DNA from: Sphingomonas sp.
GTDB taxonomy: Bacteria; Pseudomonadota; Alphaproteobacteria; Sphingomonadales; Sphingomonadaceae
Reading direction: 5' to 3'
Assembly: GCA_019508115.1 (NCBI GenBank)
Contig: JAEKMC010000132.1
Coordinates: 1-42,131 of the forward strand
Length of the DNA: 42,131 bases
Shown here piece by piece: positions 26,078 to 35,437 of this stretch. Numbering within the stretch: position 1 is the first letter of the stretch; each line of letters begins with the position of its first letter. Below the pieces are notes generated by a model. The model was not told where the DNA came from. It saw only the letters and a list, made by a program, of their open reading frames with translations, and ran no database searches. A program made the translations under genes and the position numbers.

Positions 26078-28750
26078 TCAGGCGGCAGCCGGAAGCGCCT
26101 CCAGCGCGCCACGCACGACCGCTACCGCCTGCTCCGCCTTGGCACCATCAGGACCGCCGCCTTGCGCCATGTCGGGACGGCCGCCGCCGCCCTGCCCGCC
26201 CACGGTCGCCACCGCCTGTTTGACCAGCTCCACGGCAGACAGGCGCGCGGTCAGGTCGTCGGTCACGCCGACGGCGACCGTGGCGCGGCCCTCATTGACC
26301 GCGACCAGCACCGCCACGCCCGAACCGATCCTGGCCTTGGCCTCGTCGACCAGTCCGCGCAGGCCCTTGGGATCGAGCCCGTCGATCACCTGTCCGACGA
26401 AGTTGACGCCCGCCACCTGCTCGGGACCGGCGGCTTCGGCCTTGGCGGTCCCGCCGCCCAGCGCGAGCGCCTTCTTGGCCTCGGCCAGCTCGCGCTCGAG
26501 CTTGCGCCGTTCCTCAACCAGGGCCGCGACACGCGCAGGCACCTCTTCGGGCGAAGATTTGAGCGCGGCGGCGGCTTCGCGCAGCCGATCCTCGCGATGG
26601 GTGAGCCACAAGCGCGCGGCCTCGCCGGTCAACGCCTCGATCCGGCGGATGCCCGATGAAACCGCGCTCTCTCCGATGATCTTGAACAGCCCGATGTCGC
26701 CCAATGCGCTGACATGGGTGCCGCCGCACAATTCGACCGACCAGCTGTTGCCGCCCTCTTCGTCGCCCTTGCCCATCGACAGAACGCGAACCTCGTCGCC
26801 ATATTTCTCCCCAAACAAGGCCATCGCGCCGGCCTCGATCGCGGCATCGGGGGTCATCAGGCGCGTCGTGACATCGTCATTCTCGCGGATATGACGGTTC
26901 ACCTCGGCCTCGACCGCGGCAATGTCATCGGGCGTCATCGCCTTTTGATGCGAGAAGTCGAAGCGAAGACGATCGGGCGCGACCAGGCTGCCTTTCTGGG
27001 TAACATGGCCGCCGAGCCGGTGCCGAAGCGCGGCGTGCAGCAGATGCGTCGCCGAATGGTTGGCGCGCAGTTGGCTGCGCCGCGCGACATCGACCGCAAG
27101 ATGGATTGTCTCGCCGACCTTGATCAGGCCGCTGCGCACGATCGCCTTATGCGCGTGGAGCCGCCCTAGCGGCTTCGATGTATCCGCAATATCGGCAACG
27201 AAGCCATTGTCATTGCTGGCAATACCCGCGTCGCCCATCTGGCCGCCGCTCTCACCGTAGAAAGGCGTCTGATTGGTGAGGATGGTGACGTCATCCCCTT
27301 CCCGCGCCTCATCGACGCGCTTGCCGTCCTTGACCAGCGCCACGACCTGCGCATCGCCCTCATGGTTGGTGTAGCCGATGAATTCGGTGCCGCCGAGCTC
27401 CTCGGCGATATCGAACCAGACGTCATCCGACGCCTTGTCGCCCGAGCCCTTCCAGGCTGCGCGCGCGGCGGCTTTCTGCTCGGCCATCGCCGCGTCGAAA
27501 CCGGCGCGATCCACGTTCAGATTCTGCGCGCGCAGCGCATCTTCGGTCAGGTCGTAGGGAAAGCCGAACGTGTCGTAGAGCTTGAACGCGACCGTGCCGG
27601 GCAACGTATCGCCCGCCTTCATCGGGCCGGTCGCCTCGTCCAGCAGCCGCAGGCCATTGGCCAGGGTCTGGCGGAAACGCGTTTCCTCGAGCTTCAAAGT
27701 CTCTTCGATCAACGGCTGCGCGCGCACCAATTCAGGGTAAGCCGCGCCCATTTCGGAGACCAAAGCCGGGACCAGCCGGTGCATCAGCGGCTCGGCCGCA
27801 CCCAACAGATGCGCGTGACGCATCGCGCGGCGCATGATCCGGCGCAGCACGTAACCGCGCCCTTCATTGGCCGGAAGCACGCCATCGGCGACGAGGAAGC
27901 CCGACGCGCGCAAATGATCCGCGATCACGCGGTGCGAGGCCTTGTTGGCGCCGTCGGTCGCGCTTTTGGTGAACTCGCCCGAGGCGGCGATCAGCGCCTT
28001 GAACGTATCCGTATCATAATTGTCGTGCACGCCTTGCAGCACCGCGGCGATCCGCTCGAGCCCCATGCCTGTGTCGATCGACGGCTTGGGCAGATCGCCG
28101 GTGATCACGTCGGCCTCCTGCACGAACTGCATGAAGACGAGATTCCAGATCTCGACGAAGCGGTCGCCATCCTCGTCAGGGCTGCCGGGAGGGCCGCCGG
28201 GGATATGATCGCCATGATCGTAGAAGATTTCCGAGCACGGCCCGCACGGGCCGTCCGAACCCATCGCCCAGAAATTGTCCTTGGTCGGGATGCGGATTAT
28301 CCTGTGCTCGGGCAGGCCGGCAATCTTCTTCCACAGGTCGAACGCCTGATCGTCGGTGTGATAGACGGTCGCGGTCAATTTCTCGGGCTTGATGCCCCAG
28401 GTCTTGGTCAGCAGCGTCCAGGCATGCGTGATCGCCTGTTCCTTGAAATAATCGCCGAACGAGAAATTGCCGAGCATTTCGAAGAACGTATGATGCCGCG
28501 CGGTATAGCCGACATTGTCGAGATCATTATGCTTGCCGCCCGCGCGCACGCACTTCTGGCTCGACGTCGCGGTCGAATAAGGCCGGGTTTCAAGCCCCGT
28601 GAAGACGTTCTTGAACGGCACCATGCCCGCATTCACGAACATCAAGGTCGGATCGTTATGCGGCACCAACGGTGCCGACGGCACGATGCGATGCCCTTCG
28701 TTTCCGAAATATTCGAGGAAGGAACGGCGGATGTCGTTGGTCGAAGTCAT
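26078..28750 (-). CDS. alaS: alanyl-tRNA synthetase
   Basis: This 890-residue class II synthetase charges tRNA-Ala. The N-terminal catalytic domain has [23 protein letters not shown] (motif 1 region), [34 protein letters not shown] (motif 2) and [13 protein letters not shown] (motif 3). The editing domain has the zinc ligands in [12 protein letters not shown] and [14 protein letters not shown]. The C-terminal DHHA1 domain ends with the Gly-rich [16 protein letters not shown]. All motifs are present and length is normal. It starts 31 bases after the stop of the Xaa-Pro peptidase gene, so it may be read from an upstream promoter or one inside the repeat region. recA, its common neighbour, is 5.4 kb upstream. 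Confidence 0.97.
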   Translation of the reverse strand: MTSTNDIRRSFLEYFGNEGHRIVPSAPLVPHNDPTLMFVNAGMVPFKNVFTGLETRPYSTATSSQKCVRAGGKHNDLDNVGYTARHHTFFEMLGNFSFGDYFKEQAITHAWTLLTKTWGIKPEKLTATVYHTDDQAFDLWKKIAGLPEHRIIRIPTKDNFWAMGSDGPCGPCSEIFYDHGDHIPGGPPGSPDEDGDRFVEIWNLVFMQFVQEADVITGDLPKPSIDTGMGLERIAAVLQGVHDNYDTDTFKALIAASGEFTKSATDGANKASHRVIADHLRASGFLVADGVLPANEGRGYVLRRIMRRAMRHAHLLGAAEPLMHRLVPALVSEMGAAYPELVRAQPLIEETLKLEETRFRQTLANGLRLLDEATGPMKAGDTLPGTVAFKLYDTFGFPYDLTEDALRAQNLNVDRAGFDAAMAEQKAAARAAWKGSGDKASDDVWFDIAEELGGTEFIGYTNHEGDAQVVALVKDGKRVDEAREGDDVTILTNQTPFYGESGGQMGDAGIASNDNGFVADIADTSKPLGRLHAHKAIVRSGLIKVGETIHLAVDVARRSQLRANHSATHLLHAALRHRLGGHVTQKGSLVAPDRLRFDFSHQKAMTPDDIAAVEAEVNRHIRENDDVTTRLMTPDAAIEAGAMALFGEKYGDEVRVLSMGKGDEEGGNSWSVELCGGTHVSALGDIGLFKIIGESAVSSGIRRIEALTGEAARLWLTHREDRLREAAAALKSSPEEVPARVAALVEERRKLERELAEAKKALALGGGTAKAEAAGPEQVAGVNFVGQVIDGLDPKGLRGLVDEAKARIGSGVAVLVAVNEGRATVAVGVTDDLTARLSAVELVKQAVATVGGQGGGGRPDMAQGGGPDGAKAEQAVAVVRGALEALPAAA

Positions 28751-28781
28751 AGGGGCGACTTAGTGGAGGGTGCACAGCTTC

Positions 28782-30071
28782 TCAAGCGGGGGCTAAGCCC
28801 CTCCCGCTTGCGGGAGGGGTTTGGGGAGGGGATATTCCGCCGCAGCAAGACCCCGCCTCTGTCATATGGAAACAATCCTCCAGCCGGACCCCAAATTTTC
28901 CAGGCAGATAGAGTCCCGGTTCGTCGGAAAAGCACATCCCCGCAGCCAGCTTCGTCGTCTCGCCATGAACGAGATTGACCGGCTCGTGCCCGTCGAGACC
29001 GATGCCATGGCCGGTACGGTGCGAGAGGCCCGGCAGCTTGTAGCCCGGGCCATAGCCAAAACTTTCGTAGAGCCGCCGCACCGCATCGTCGACACTGCCC
29101 GCTTGTGCCCCGATCCGCGCCGCGCGGAACGCGGCCTGCTGGCCCTGGTGGACCTGATCCCACACCTCGCGCTGTTCCGCGCTGGGCGTGCCGTGGACGA
29201 AGGTGCGCGAGACATCCGATTGATAGCCCTGCACATTGCAGCCGCAGTCCATCAGCACGATCTGGCCATCCTCGACCCGGTGCACAATGCGCGATCCGTG
29301 CGGATAAGCGGAAGCCTCGCCGATCAGCACCAGGCTGAATTCGACCTCGCCGCCCAGCTTGACCGTCGCCGCGTCCATCAGCGCGGCGATGTCGTGCCCG
29401 GTCATCCCTTTCTCGACGCGCGGATGGACCCAGCGATAGGCGGCGATCGTGATGTCGGTCGCCTTCTGCATCAGCGCGAGCTCGGCCGGCGTCTTGATCA
29501 TGCGGCAACCGCGCACGATGGGATTGGCCGAGACCACTTGCACGCCGGGCAGATCCTGCTGCAGCCGGTCGACCGCGAAATAGCGCAACGTCTCCTCGAT
29601 CCCGACGGGAAGGCGATCGAGCTTATGCTGCTTGAGGAAGGCGGCAATCAGCTTGAGCGGATCCTCGTCCTCCTGCCACACGCGCACCTCGCCCGGCACG
29701 TCCAGCGTTTCGCGGACCGAGGGCTCCTCGAAGAAGGGGGTGACGATACAAGCCTCGCCCTCGGCGGGCAGCACCGCCGCCGTGAGCCGTTCGCTGCGAT
29801 GCCATTGAATGCCGGTGAAATAGACCAGCGACGCCCCCGGCTCGATCACTATCGCGCCGATGCCATGCGCCTTCATCAGCCTCTGTGCACGCGCGACCCG
29901 CGCGGCGCGTTCGTCGCGGCTGATCGGCACCGCATCACCGGTCATCGGCGACAAAGCGGAGAGATCCGGCTCGGCCGCGCGCAGGGTCGAGGGGATGGAG
30001 AGGAAGGGCAATGCGGCGGCCCCGCCGATCAGGCCGCGTCGGCTCAAACGATAAAGACGATCGTTTCGCAT
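28782..30071 (-). CDS. Tat-exported Xaa-Pro dipeptidase/aminopeptidase (M24 family) with altered C-terminus
   Basis: This 429-residue protein starts at ATG 30071; the longer frame upstream crosses the divergent TPR gene. The N-terminus RLSRRGLIGGAAALPFLS (residues 8-25) is a twin-arginine signal. A creatinase N-domain follows and then the pita-bread M24 domain with dimetal ligands: Asp in VLMDCGCN and SDVSRTF, His in GHGIGLDGHE, Glu in SDEPGLYL and in RLEDCF. It should cleave X-Pro dipeptides or N-termini in the periplasm after folding with metal. The last about 20 residues after HMTEAG do not look like the family end. They are encoded by a repeat element (PPQTPPASGRG), so the native C-terminus seems replaced. 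Catalytic residues are all before this point. Confidence 0.87.
   Translation of the reverse strand: MRNDRLYRLSRRGLIGGAAALPFLSIPSTLRAAEPDLSALSPMTGDAVPISRDERAARVARAQRLMKAHGIGAIVIEPGASLVYFTGIQWHRSERLTAAVLPAEGEACIVTPFFEEPSVRETLDVPGEVRVWQEDEDPLKLIAAFLKQHKLDRLPVGIEETLRYFAVDRLQQDLPGVQVVSANPIVRGCRMIKTPAELALMQKATDITIAAYRWVHPRVEKGMTGHDIAALMDAATVKLGGEVEFSLVLIGEASAYPHGSRIVHRVEDGQIVLMDCGCNVQGYQSDVSRTFVHGTPSAEQREVWDQVHQGQQAAFRAARIGAQAGSVDDAVRRLYESFGYGPGYKLPGLSHRTGHGIGLDGHEPVNLVHGETTKLAAGMCFSDEPGLYLPGKFGVRLEDCFHMTEAGSCCGGISPPQTPPASGRGLAPA
28798..28819. repeat. palindromic interspersed repeat at the peptidase 3' end
   Basis: CCCCTCCCG-CTTG-CGGGAGGGG forms a perfect nine-pair hairpin followed by TTTGGGGAGGGG. 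It lies inside the last codons of the M24 peptidase gene. It belongs to a type of repeat common near gene ends in sphingomonads. The similar CCTCCCC/GGGGAGG element at 40554-40572 may be related. Confidence 0.6.
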
Positions 30072-30150
30072 CTCCGCAGAATAGGTGTGCGGACGGGCGC
30101 TGGCCAGCCTCGTCGCGGCGGCGTAGGATCGCGGCGGCATAGGGGGACAT

Positions 30151-31848
30151 ATGCGCTGGATCTTGCTTGCCGTCGCGGTCGGACTCTCGCCGGCCTTGGC
30201 GCAGGACATGAAGAGTGACGACACGCTCAAGGCGACACCGCCGCTCGACGCGGCGGCGATGCCGATGTGCGGCGGCGACATGACCGCACCCAAGACCGCC
30301 ATGATCCTGTCCGGCTATGGCGGCGGCGGCTTCCCGATCCGCACCGCCAGTCCCAAGGCGCAGGCTTATTTCGATAATGGCATGCAGCTCGCGCATGCCT
30401 TTGCGCACAAGGCCGCGATCCAGGCCTTCCGCGAAGCCGCGCGGCTCGATCCCAATTGCGCGATGTGCCTGTGGGGCGAAGCCTGGGCAGCGGGCCCGAC
30501 GATCAACTATCCGATCCCGCCCGAGGACCAGGCCAAGCTTGCCGGCCTGGTAAACCGCGCCTTGTTTCTTTCGCAAAACGCGCAGCCCAAGGAGCATGAA
30601 CTGATCGCGGCGCTCGCGCTGCGCTATCAGAATGGCGGCGGTCGCGGCGCGGGCGACCGCGCCTTTGCCGACGCGATGGCGGCGCTGGCGGCCAAATATC
30701 CGATCGACGACGAAATCGCGGTGATGGCGGCGGATGCGTGGATGATCCCCTCCGCGCTCGCCAACAAGACGGGCAATATCGGCAAGGCGGTCGCGCTGCT
30801 GGAGGAGGTGCTTCGCCGCAACCCGGATTATACGCCCGCCATCCACTTCTACATCCATGCAACCGAAATGGCGGGCTATCCGGGGCGGGCCGAACGTTAT
30901 GCCGACAAATTGGCGTCGCTCGCCCCCTCGGCCGCGCATCTCGTGCACATGCCGTCGCACACCTATTACCATATCGGCCGCTACCAGGACGCCGTCGATG
31001 CCAATGTGAAGGCGGTCGCGCTCGGCATCGCCAACGCGAAACGGCTCGGTCTGGCCGAGCCTGATGGGGTGTGGGACCTGCCGTACCACGCGCATAACGT
31101 GCAATATGGCGTCGGCGGCGCGCTCATCTCGGGCGACGCCAAGGATGCACTGGCGCTGAGCGATCCGCTGATCGCCGCCGCGTCAGCCAGCAAGCGCAAG
31201 GATCTCGGCGTCTATGCGCAGATGGTTGCGGGCACCGGCTATTTCGCCGAAGCGCGCTTTGCCGACCCGCGTAAAGTGCTGGCGCTGCCCGAACCCAACC
31301 TGCCTTATATGAAAGCCTATTGGCATTATGCGCGCGGCGAAGCGGCGGCGCGGCTCGGCAACGTGGCTTTGGTCCACAAGGAAGCCGCCGCCATCCCGGA
31401 CCGTGTCGGACCCGAGAAAGAGGACGATGCGACCGATGGCGCCGGCCGGATGATGCGGATTGCGCATCGCGTGCTCGACGGGCGTGCCGCGATGCTGGAG
31501 GGAAAGCCTGAGGCGGCGCTGGTCGCGTTCAAGGCCGCGGCGAAGATGCAGGAGACGAAGGCGTTCCTGAGCTTCTCCGATCCGCCGGCTTTCTGGTACC
31601 CGGTACGGCGCGACATCGCGGCCGCTTTGCTGGCGATGGGCAAGCCCAAGGATGCTCTGAGAGAAGCCGACGCGACGCTCAAGGCGGTGCCGAAGGAACC
31701 GGTGACCTTGGCGATCAAGGCCGAGGCGGAAGCGAAATTGGGCCAGGCGGCTGGTGCGGTTGCTGATCGGGCTGCGGCGCTGGCTTTTTGGCATGGCGAT
31801 CGCGCAATGCTGCCCGGTGCCGCGCGTGAAGTGGCTGCTCGCCAGTAA
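30151..31848 (+). CDS. exported tetratricopeptide-type repeat protein of unknown function
   Basis: This 565-residue precursor starts at ATG 30151 behind AGGGGGA. Residues 1-17 are a signal peptide (ILLAVAVGLSPALAQ), so it is periplasmic. The body is alpha-helical with TPR-like units such as AYFDNGMQLAHAFAHKAAIQAFREAARLDPNCAMCLWGEAW, KAVALLEEVLRRNPDYTPAIHFYIHATEM, and a C-terminal one (AALLAMGKPKDALREADATLKAVP). His-rich stretches (HFYIHATE, HLVHMPSHTYYHIGRY, YHAHN) between repeats suggest metal or haem contacts, but no known motif is complete. Cys pairs (PMCGGDM, CAMC) are present. Similar proteins exist in many Gram-negatives as hypothetical TPR proteins. It diverges from the M24 peptidase with a 79-base gap, so a shared promoter region is likely. 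Confidence 0.82.
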   Translation: MRWILLAVAVGLSPALAQDMKSDDTLKATPPLDAAAMPMCGGDMTAPKTAMILSGYGGGGFPIRTASPKAQAYFDNGMQLAHAFAHKAAIQAFREAARLDPNCAMCLWGEAWAAGPTINYPIPPEDQAKLAGLVNRALFLSQNAQPKEHELIAALALRYQNGGGRGAGDRAFADAMAALAAKYPIDDEIAVMAADAWMIPSALANKTGNIGKAVALLEEVLRRNPDYTPAIHFYIHATEMAGYPGRAERYADKLASLAPSAAHLVHMPSHTYYHIGRYQDAVDANVKAVALGIANAKRLGLAEPDGVWDLPYHAHNVQYGVGGALISGDAKDALALSDPLIAAASASKRKDLGVYAQMVAGTGYFAEARFADPRKVLALPEPNLPYMKAYWHYARGEAAARLGNVALVHKEAAAIPDRVGPEKEDDATDGAGRMMRIAHRVLDGRAAMLEGKPEAALVAFKAAAKMQETKAFLSFSDPPAFWYPVRRDIAAALLAMGKPKDALREADATLKAVPKEPVTLAIKAEAEAKLGQAAGAVADRAAALAFWHGDRAMLPGAAREVAARQ

Positions 31849-31857
31849 CGCCTACGC

Positions 31858-31938
31858 CGTCATTCCCGCGCAGGCGGGAATCCACTCGGCGGCTAGGTTT
31901 CACCCTCCCGGTGGATTCCCGCCTTCGCGGGAATGACG
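31858..31938. repeat. inverted repeat with 28-base arms, nested palindromes
   Basis: The arms at 31858-31885 and 31911-31938 are reverse complements with at most a small mismatch in their four-base loops. Each arm contains its own hairpin TTCCCGC-GCAG/CTTC-GCGGGAA type core. The architecture matches the 7176-7254 element, but the sequence family is different (CGTCATTCCCGC). It fills the gap between the convergent TPR and hydrolase genes and could stop transcription from both sides. Confidence 0.78.
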
Positions 31939-31976
31939 GATTGAGGGCAGGGCATGACCGCCCCCTCCCCGACTCC

Positions 31977-32909
31977 TCACCCCGCGAGGAACGCGTCGAC
32001 CTTTTGCAGGAAGACCGCCGGCTGATCGATCATGATGAAATGATAGCTGCCGTCGACACGCTCGACCTTGGCGTGCGGCAATGGGGCGTAGGCGCCCGTA
32101 TAGAGCGTATCGAACGCCTGCCGCGGCATGCCGCTCGTCTCATCCCACGGATAAAGGATAGTGACCGGAATTATGATCTTCGCGAGATCGGGGCGGAGAT
32201 CGGTGACCAGATCGTCGTAAAGGGCCTGGCCGACGACGCCATGATCGGAAGCGCTGGCCGCGGCGGTGGCAGCATCGGCCTCGGCATTGTGGCTCTTGAT
32301 CCAGCGCGCCATCTGGCCGGGCTCGGCGGCGGCATAGGCCTCCTGCGTACCCTTGACGATCTGGTCGCGGATCATCGCCGCCTGCGGCTGCACCATTGGC
32401 ACGGTCAGCTGCGGACCGAACACCATGCCGGCATAAGGCAGCGCGTCGACGATCATGACCCTGCCCGCATCTCCGGGATGCGCAATCGCGAGGCGCATCG
32501 CCATCGTGCCGCCAAGCGAATGGCCGATCACAGCCGCGCCCTGCAGATGATTGGCGGCGACATAAGCATGGATCGCCTCCACCACCGGCTCGAACACGGG
32601 GCCGCTGGCGTTGCCGCCGGCGGGCATCCCGGCGAAGCCTGCCACCTGCACGACATGGACGCGGTGATGCGCCGAGAGATGCGCCGCGGCCGCATCCCAG
32701 ACATGGCCCGAACTGGCGAGGCCGGGGATCAGGATCACGTCGGGACCTTTTCCAATGACGGTGACAGCGATGCGATCGGACACGGCGGGTGCGGCAACCG
32801 GCGCCGCGGCATAAGCGGCGACGCCGTTGACGAGTTCGCCATAGATGCCGGGATGGATCAGCGGGAGGCCGGCGAGCGTGGCAAGACGGAGCTTGAGACG
32901 AAGCTGCAT
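31977..32909 (-). CDS. alpha/beta-hydrolase fold protein
   Basis: This 310-residue protein has DVILIPGLASSGHVWD (oxyanion strand), the nucleophile elbow GHSLGGTMAM with S131, and H290 in GSYHFIMIDQP as the catalytic His. A late acid residue should lie in the ILYPWDETSG region. The N-terminus (LRLATLAGLPLIHPG...VAAYAAAPVAAPA) is moderately hydrophobic and could be a weak signal, so secretion is possible but not sure. The substrate is unknown; the family covers esterases, lactonases and C-C hydrolases. It lies 20 bases after the small XRE regulator gene on the same strand and may be the third gene of that unit. Confidence 0.85.
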   Translation of the reverse strand: MQLRLKLRLATLAGLPLIHPGIYGELVNGVAAYAAAPVAAPAVSDRIAVTVIGKGPDVILIPGLASSGHVWDAAAAHLSAHHRVHVVQVAGFAGMPAGGNASGPVFEPVVEAIHAYVAANHLQGAAVIGHSLGGTMAMRLAIAHPGDAGRVMIVDALPYAGMVFGPQLTVPMVQPQAAMIRDQIVKGTQEAYAAAEPGQMARWIKSHNAEADAATAAASASDHGVVGQALYDDLVTDLRPDLAKIIIPVTILYPWDETSGMPRQAFDTLYTGAYAPLPHAKVERVDGSYHFIMIDQPAVFLQKVDAFLAG

Positions 32910-32929
32910 GGGTTCGATCCTTGGATTGA

Positions 32930-33121
32930 TCAGTCTTCGGAGAAGATTTGCTCGATCGGAAGATCGAACAGGCGCGCGATGCGGAAGGCGAGCGGAAGCG
33001 AGGGGTCATATTTCCCCGTCTCGATCGCGTTGACGCTTTGGCGCGAGACCTCGAGCCTCTCGGCCAGATCGGCCTGGCTCCAGTCGCGCTCGGCGCGGAG
33101 CACCTTGAGCCGGTTCTTCAC
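32930..33121 (-). CDS. small XRE-family helix-turn-helix regulator
   Basis: This 63-residue protein is almost only a Cro/CI DNA-binding domain: NRLKVLRAERDWSQADLAERLEVSRQSVNAIETGKYDPSLPLAFRIARLF, ending LPIEQIFSED. It is read from the GTG at 33121, whose GTGA overlaps the stop of the membrane-protein gene, so the two are translationally coupled. This pattern, a short YozG-like regulator coupled to a small multi-span protein, is widespread and poorly understood. It probably binds the CCTTGTC/GACAAGG dyad upstream of the pair. Confidence 0.88.
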   Translation of the reverse strand: MKNRLKVLRAERDWSQADLAERLEVSRQSVNAIETGKYDPSLPLAFRIARLFDLPIEQIFSED

Positions 33122-33522
33122 CGCCCCAGCACCTTGAACAGGCAGCTCACGATGCCGAGCGCAGCGAGCCAGACGATCGCCGCAAAATAGAGCGGGACAT
33201 GCGGCAGGAAACCCGCATCCTCCGGAAAGCCCCAGAGCGTGCACGCCACCAGCGCGGTACCCGTCGCCCAGACGATCTTGCGGACCATGCGGACGCGGAG
33301 ATATTCGTCTTCCTCCTCGACGAGGTAACGGCCGAGCGCGACGAACACCATGCTGACGGCCAGACCGGGCAGCAACGTCAAGGCGAAGCGTATCGGATCG
33401 GTGAGACCGGGGTGTGCGAACAATTTGATCTCTGCGACGAGCAGCACGACGTAGCTGCTCATCGCGATCGAGACCCTCCGCTGATAGCGGCGCTCGGCAT
33501 GGTTGCAGGCGAATAGAGGCAT
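33118..33522 (-). CDS. small multi-pass membrane protein paired with the XRE regulator
   Basis: This 134-residue protein starts at ATG 33522; the frame further up would run through the operator. Four hydrophobic stretches (about residues 20-32, 46-62, 84-98 and 110-130) suggest four helices, with an acidic EEEDEYLRVRMVRKIVW loop between helices 2 and 3. It resembles the DUF2178-like proteins that accompany small XRE regulators, but the exact family is uncertain. It is the first gene of a unit with the regulator and perhaps the hydrolase. Confidence 0.75.
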   Translation of the reverse strand: MPLFACNHAERRYQRRVSIAMSSYVVLLVAEIKLFAHPGLTDPIRFALTLLPGLAVSMVFVALGRYLVEEEDEYLRVRMVRKIVWATGTALVACTLWGFPEDAGFLPHVPLYFAAIVWLAALGIVSCLFKVLGR

Positions 33523-33531
33523 GGTGACTTT

Positions 33532-33550
33532 CCTTGTCCTTATGACAAGG
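33532..33550. promoter_or_regulatory. inverted repeat CCTTGTC-N5-GACAAGG, likely operator of the XRE unit
   Basis: A perfect seven-base dyad lies ten bases upstream of the membrane-protein start. A further half-site ACTTGTC (33553-33559) follows on the plus strand. A consensus TTGACA on the minus strand at 33582-33577 could be a -35, so the dyad would overlap the transcription start. The autoregulation by the coupled XRE protein is inference. Confidence 0.6.
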
Positions 33551-33681
33551 ACACTTGTCTCACGAGCCGCAAAGCATGTCAAGGACGCACGACATTACGT
33601 AAACCAAGCTTATCATCAGTAGCCGGCAGCCGGAACCTCCTTCGAGCCGTCCTGCACCCGTCAGCGCCGGCGTCTCGTTGT

Positions 33682-34065
33682 TCAGGGAATCGAGATCGGA
33701 CACATTTCGGCGGCGGCGATCGTGATCACGTAAGGGCTCCCCATCCGGTTATAGGTGCAGATACGTGACATGCCCTGGACGGTCTGACTCTTGAGGAAAG
33801 CGATTCCCACCTGGGGCGGATGAAGTTGCTGGGACGGCTCGCTGGCGGCCGGGGGCGCCGGTGCGCGCGGCGGTGCTGCCTGGACCCAGGCGGCGGCCAT
33901 GAGTTGCTGATGTCGTGCATAAGCACGTTCGACGCATGCGGCGAAGGCCTCGCTGCCCGGCTGAAAGCCGAAGGCGCTGCAGTCGGTGTGCGCGGCATCC
34001 AGGAGATTGGCGGCGCAGGCGGTCAGGAGCAGCGGCACGCCCAACCCCGCCATCTTCTTCCACAT
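33682..34065 (-). CDS. small lipoprotein of unknown function
   Basis: This protein of 127 residues starts at ATG 34065, five bases after GGGGAGG; a second ATG one codon earlier is possible. The N-terminus MWKKMAGLGVPLLLTACAAN is a lipoprotein signal with lipobox LTAC, so it is lipidated and membrane-anchored. The mature part has a Cys pair context (HTDCSAFGF, AACVERAYARHQQL), a Pro/Ala-rich linker and a C-terminal region CTYNRMGSPYVITIAAAEMCPISIP. The four mature-part Cys residues may form disulfides. I recognise no family. It lies downstream of the recA terminator. Confidence 0.7.
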   Translation of the reverse strand: MWKKMAGLGVPLLLTACAANLLDAAHTDCSAFGFQPGSEAFAACVERAYARHQQLMAAAWVQAAPPRAPAPPAASEPSQQLHPPQVGIAFLKSQTVQGMSRICTYNRMGSPYVITIAAAEMCPISIP

Positions 34066-34107
34066 CATGGCCTCCCCTCGACCAATTCCCGCCTCCACAG
34101 CCCGCGC

Positions 34108-34144
34108 AAAAGAAAAAGGGCGCCGAGCCATCAGCTCCGCGCCC
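34108..34144 (-). terminator. rho-independent terminator of recA
   Basis: On the minus strand GGGCGC-G-GAGC pairs with GCTC-G-GCGCCC (arms 34134-34144 and 34118-34128, one mismatch) around a five-base loop, followed by TTTTTCTTTT. It lies 33 bases after the recA stop and before the lipoprotein gene. Confidence 0.85.
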
Positions 34145-34176
34145 TCTTCCGACCGATTGTCGCTCCCGACCTTTTG

Positions 34177-35247
34177 TTAGAGATCGTCCTCGGGCTCGGG
34201 GCCGGTCATCATCTTCTCGGCGACGTCGGCGGTGTTGGAACGGATCGCCTTTTCCAGCCTGGCGCAAACCTCGGGATTCTCGCGCAGGTAGATTTTGGCA
34301 TTCTCACGGCCCTGGCCGATGCGGATGCTGTCATAGCTGAACCAGGCGCCCGATTTCTCGACCATGCCAGCCTTGACGCCAAGATCGAGGATTTCGCCGA
34401 CCTTGGAAATGCCCTCGCCATACATGATGTCGAATTCGACCTGCTTGAACGGCGGCGCGACCTTGTTCTTGACCACCTTCACGCGGGTGGTGTTGCCGAC
34501 GATATCGTCACGGTCCTTGATCTGGCCGGTGCGGCGGATGTCGAGTCGGCACGAAGCGTAGAATTTGAGCGCATTGCCGCCGGTGGTCGTCTCCGGGTTG
34601 CCGTACATCACGCCGATCTTCATGCGGATCTGGTTGATGAAGATCACGAGCGTGCGCGAACGGCTGATCGAGCCGGTGATCTTGCGCAGCGCCTGACTCA
34701 TCAGCCGCGCCTGCAGGCCGACATGGCTGTCGCCCATCTCGCCCTCGATTTCCGCCCGTGGAACCAACGCCGCGACCGAGTCGATCACGAGCACGTCGAT
34801 CGCATTCGAGCGGACGAGCGTATCGGTGATTTCGAGCGCCTGTTCGCCCGTGTCGGGCTGGCTGACGATCAGGTTGTCGATATCGACGCCCAATTTCTTG
34901 GCATAAGCCGGATCAAGCGCATGCTCGGCGTCGATGAAGGCGGCGGTGCCGCCTGCCTTTTGCGCCTCGGCAATGGCATGGAGCGCGAGCGTGGTCTTGC
35001 CCGACGATTCCGGCCCGTAAATCTCGACGATACGGCCGCGCGGCAGGCCCCCGATGCCGAGCGCGATGTCGAGCCCGAGGCTGCCGGTCGAGATCGCCTC
35101 GATCTCGATCTTCTCGCGGCTGCCGAGCTTCATCGCGCTGCCCTTGCCGAAAGCGCGGTCGATCTGCGCCAATGCGGCGTCGAGCGCCTTCTGTCGTTCG
35201 CTCGTGCTTGCCATATCGCCGTCGATCACCTTCAGAGAAGCCGCCAT
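34177..35247 (-). CDS. recA: recombinase RecA
   Basis: This 356-residue protein forms filaments on single-stranded DNA for strand exchange and induces LexA self-cleavage. Walker [10 protein letters not shown] is at 78-86; [27 protein letters not shown] (Walker B), the L1 loop region ([21 protein letters not shown]) and L2 ([20 protein letters not shown]) are all present. The acidic C-terminus TGPEPEDDL is the regulatory tail. Start ATG 35247; an internal Met at residue 12 (MASTSERQK) is also used in annotations of relatives. It has its own SOS box and terminator, so it is a single-gene unit. Confidence 0.98.
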   Translation of the reverse strand: MAASLKVIDGDMASTSERQKALDAALAQIDRAFGKGSAMKLGSREKIEIEAISTGSLGLDIALGIGGLPRGRIVEIYGPESSGKTTLALHAIAEAQKAGGTAAFIDAEHALDPAYAKKLGVDIDNLIVSQPDTGEQALEITDTLVRSNAIDVLVIDSVAALVPRAEIEGEMGDSHVGLQARLMSQALRKITGSISRSRTLVIFINQIRMKIGVMYGNPETTTGGNALKFYASCRLDIRRTGQIKDRDDIVGNTTRVKVVKNKVAPPFKQVEFDIMYGEGISKVGEILDLGVKAGMVEKSGAWFSYDSIRIGQGRENAKIYLRENPEVCARLEKAIRSNTADVAEKMMTGPEPEDDL

Positions 35248-35302
35248 GTCCTAAGCCCCGTCGCTAGAGGAAGTCCGTCACATCTTCAACGCTTGTGACA
35301 GC

Positions 35303-35340
35303 CTCGTACACGGAATGTTCCAAGAGAACAAGAGGGGAAC
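35303..35340 (-). promoter_or_regulatory. recA promoter with LexA (SOS) box
   Basis: GAAC-N7-GAAC lies at 35326-35340 (GTTC-N7-GTTC on the recA strand), the direct-repeat SOS box of alphaproteobacteria. A TTGTTC hexamer (35331-35326), a 17-base spacer and TACGAG (35308-35303) make a plausible -35/-10 pair, so LexA would cover the -35. It is about 60-90 bases before the recA start. Confidence 0.85.
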
Positions 35341-35437
35341 TTTCATGCGCCGCAACCCTCATGAGCCGCGCGTCCGCGGGAGGTAAGGCTGAATCTCCAG
35401 TCCCGCGCCCGCAGCACCTGGATGCGCTCGGCGGCAA

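Noticed and set aside
28782-34144. Genomic island with integrase or defence genes
   Set aside because: No integrase, transposase, attachment-site repeat, toxin-antitoxin or nuclease gene is visible; base composition looks like the rest.
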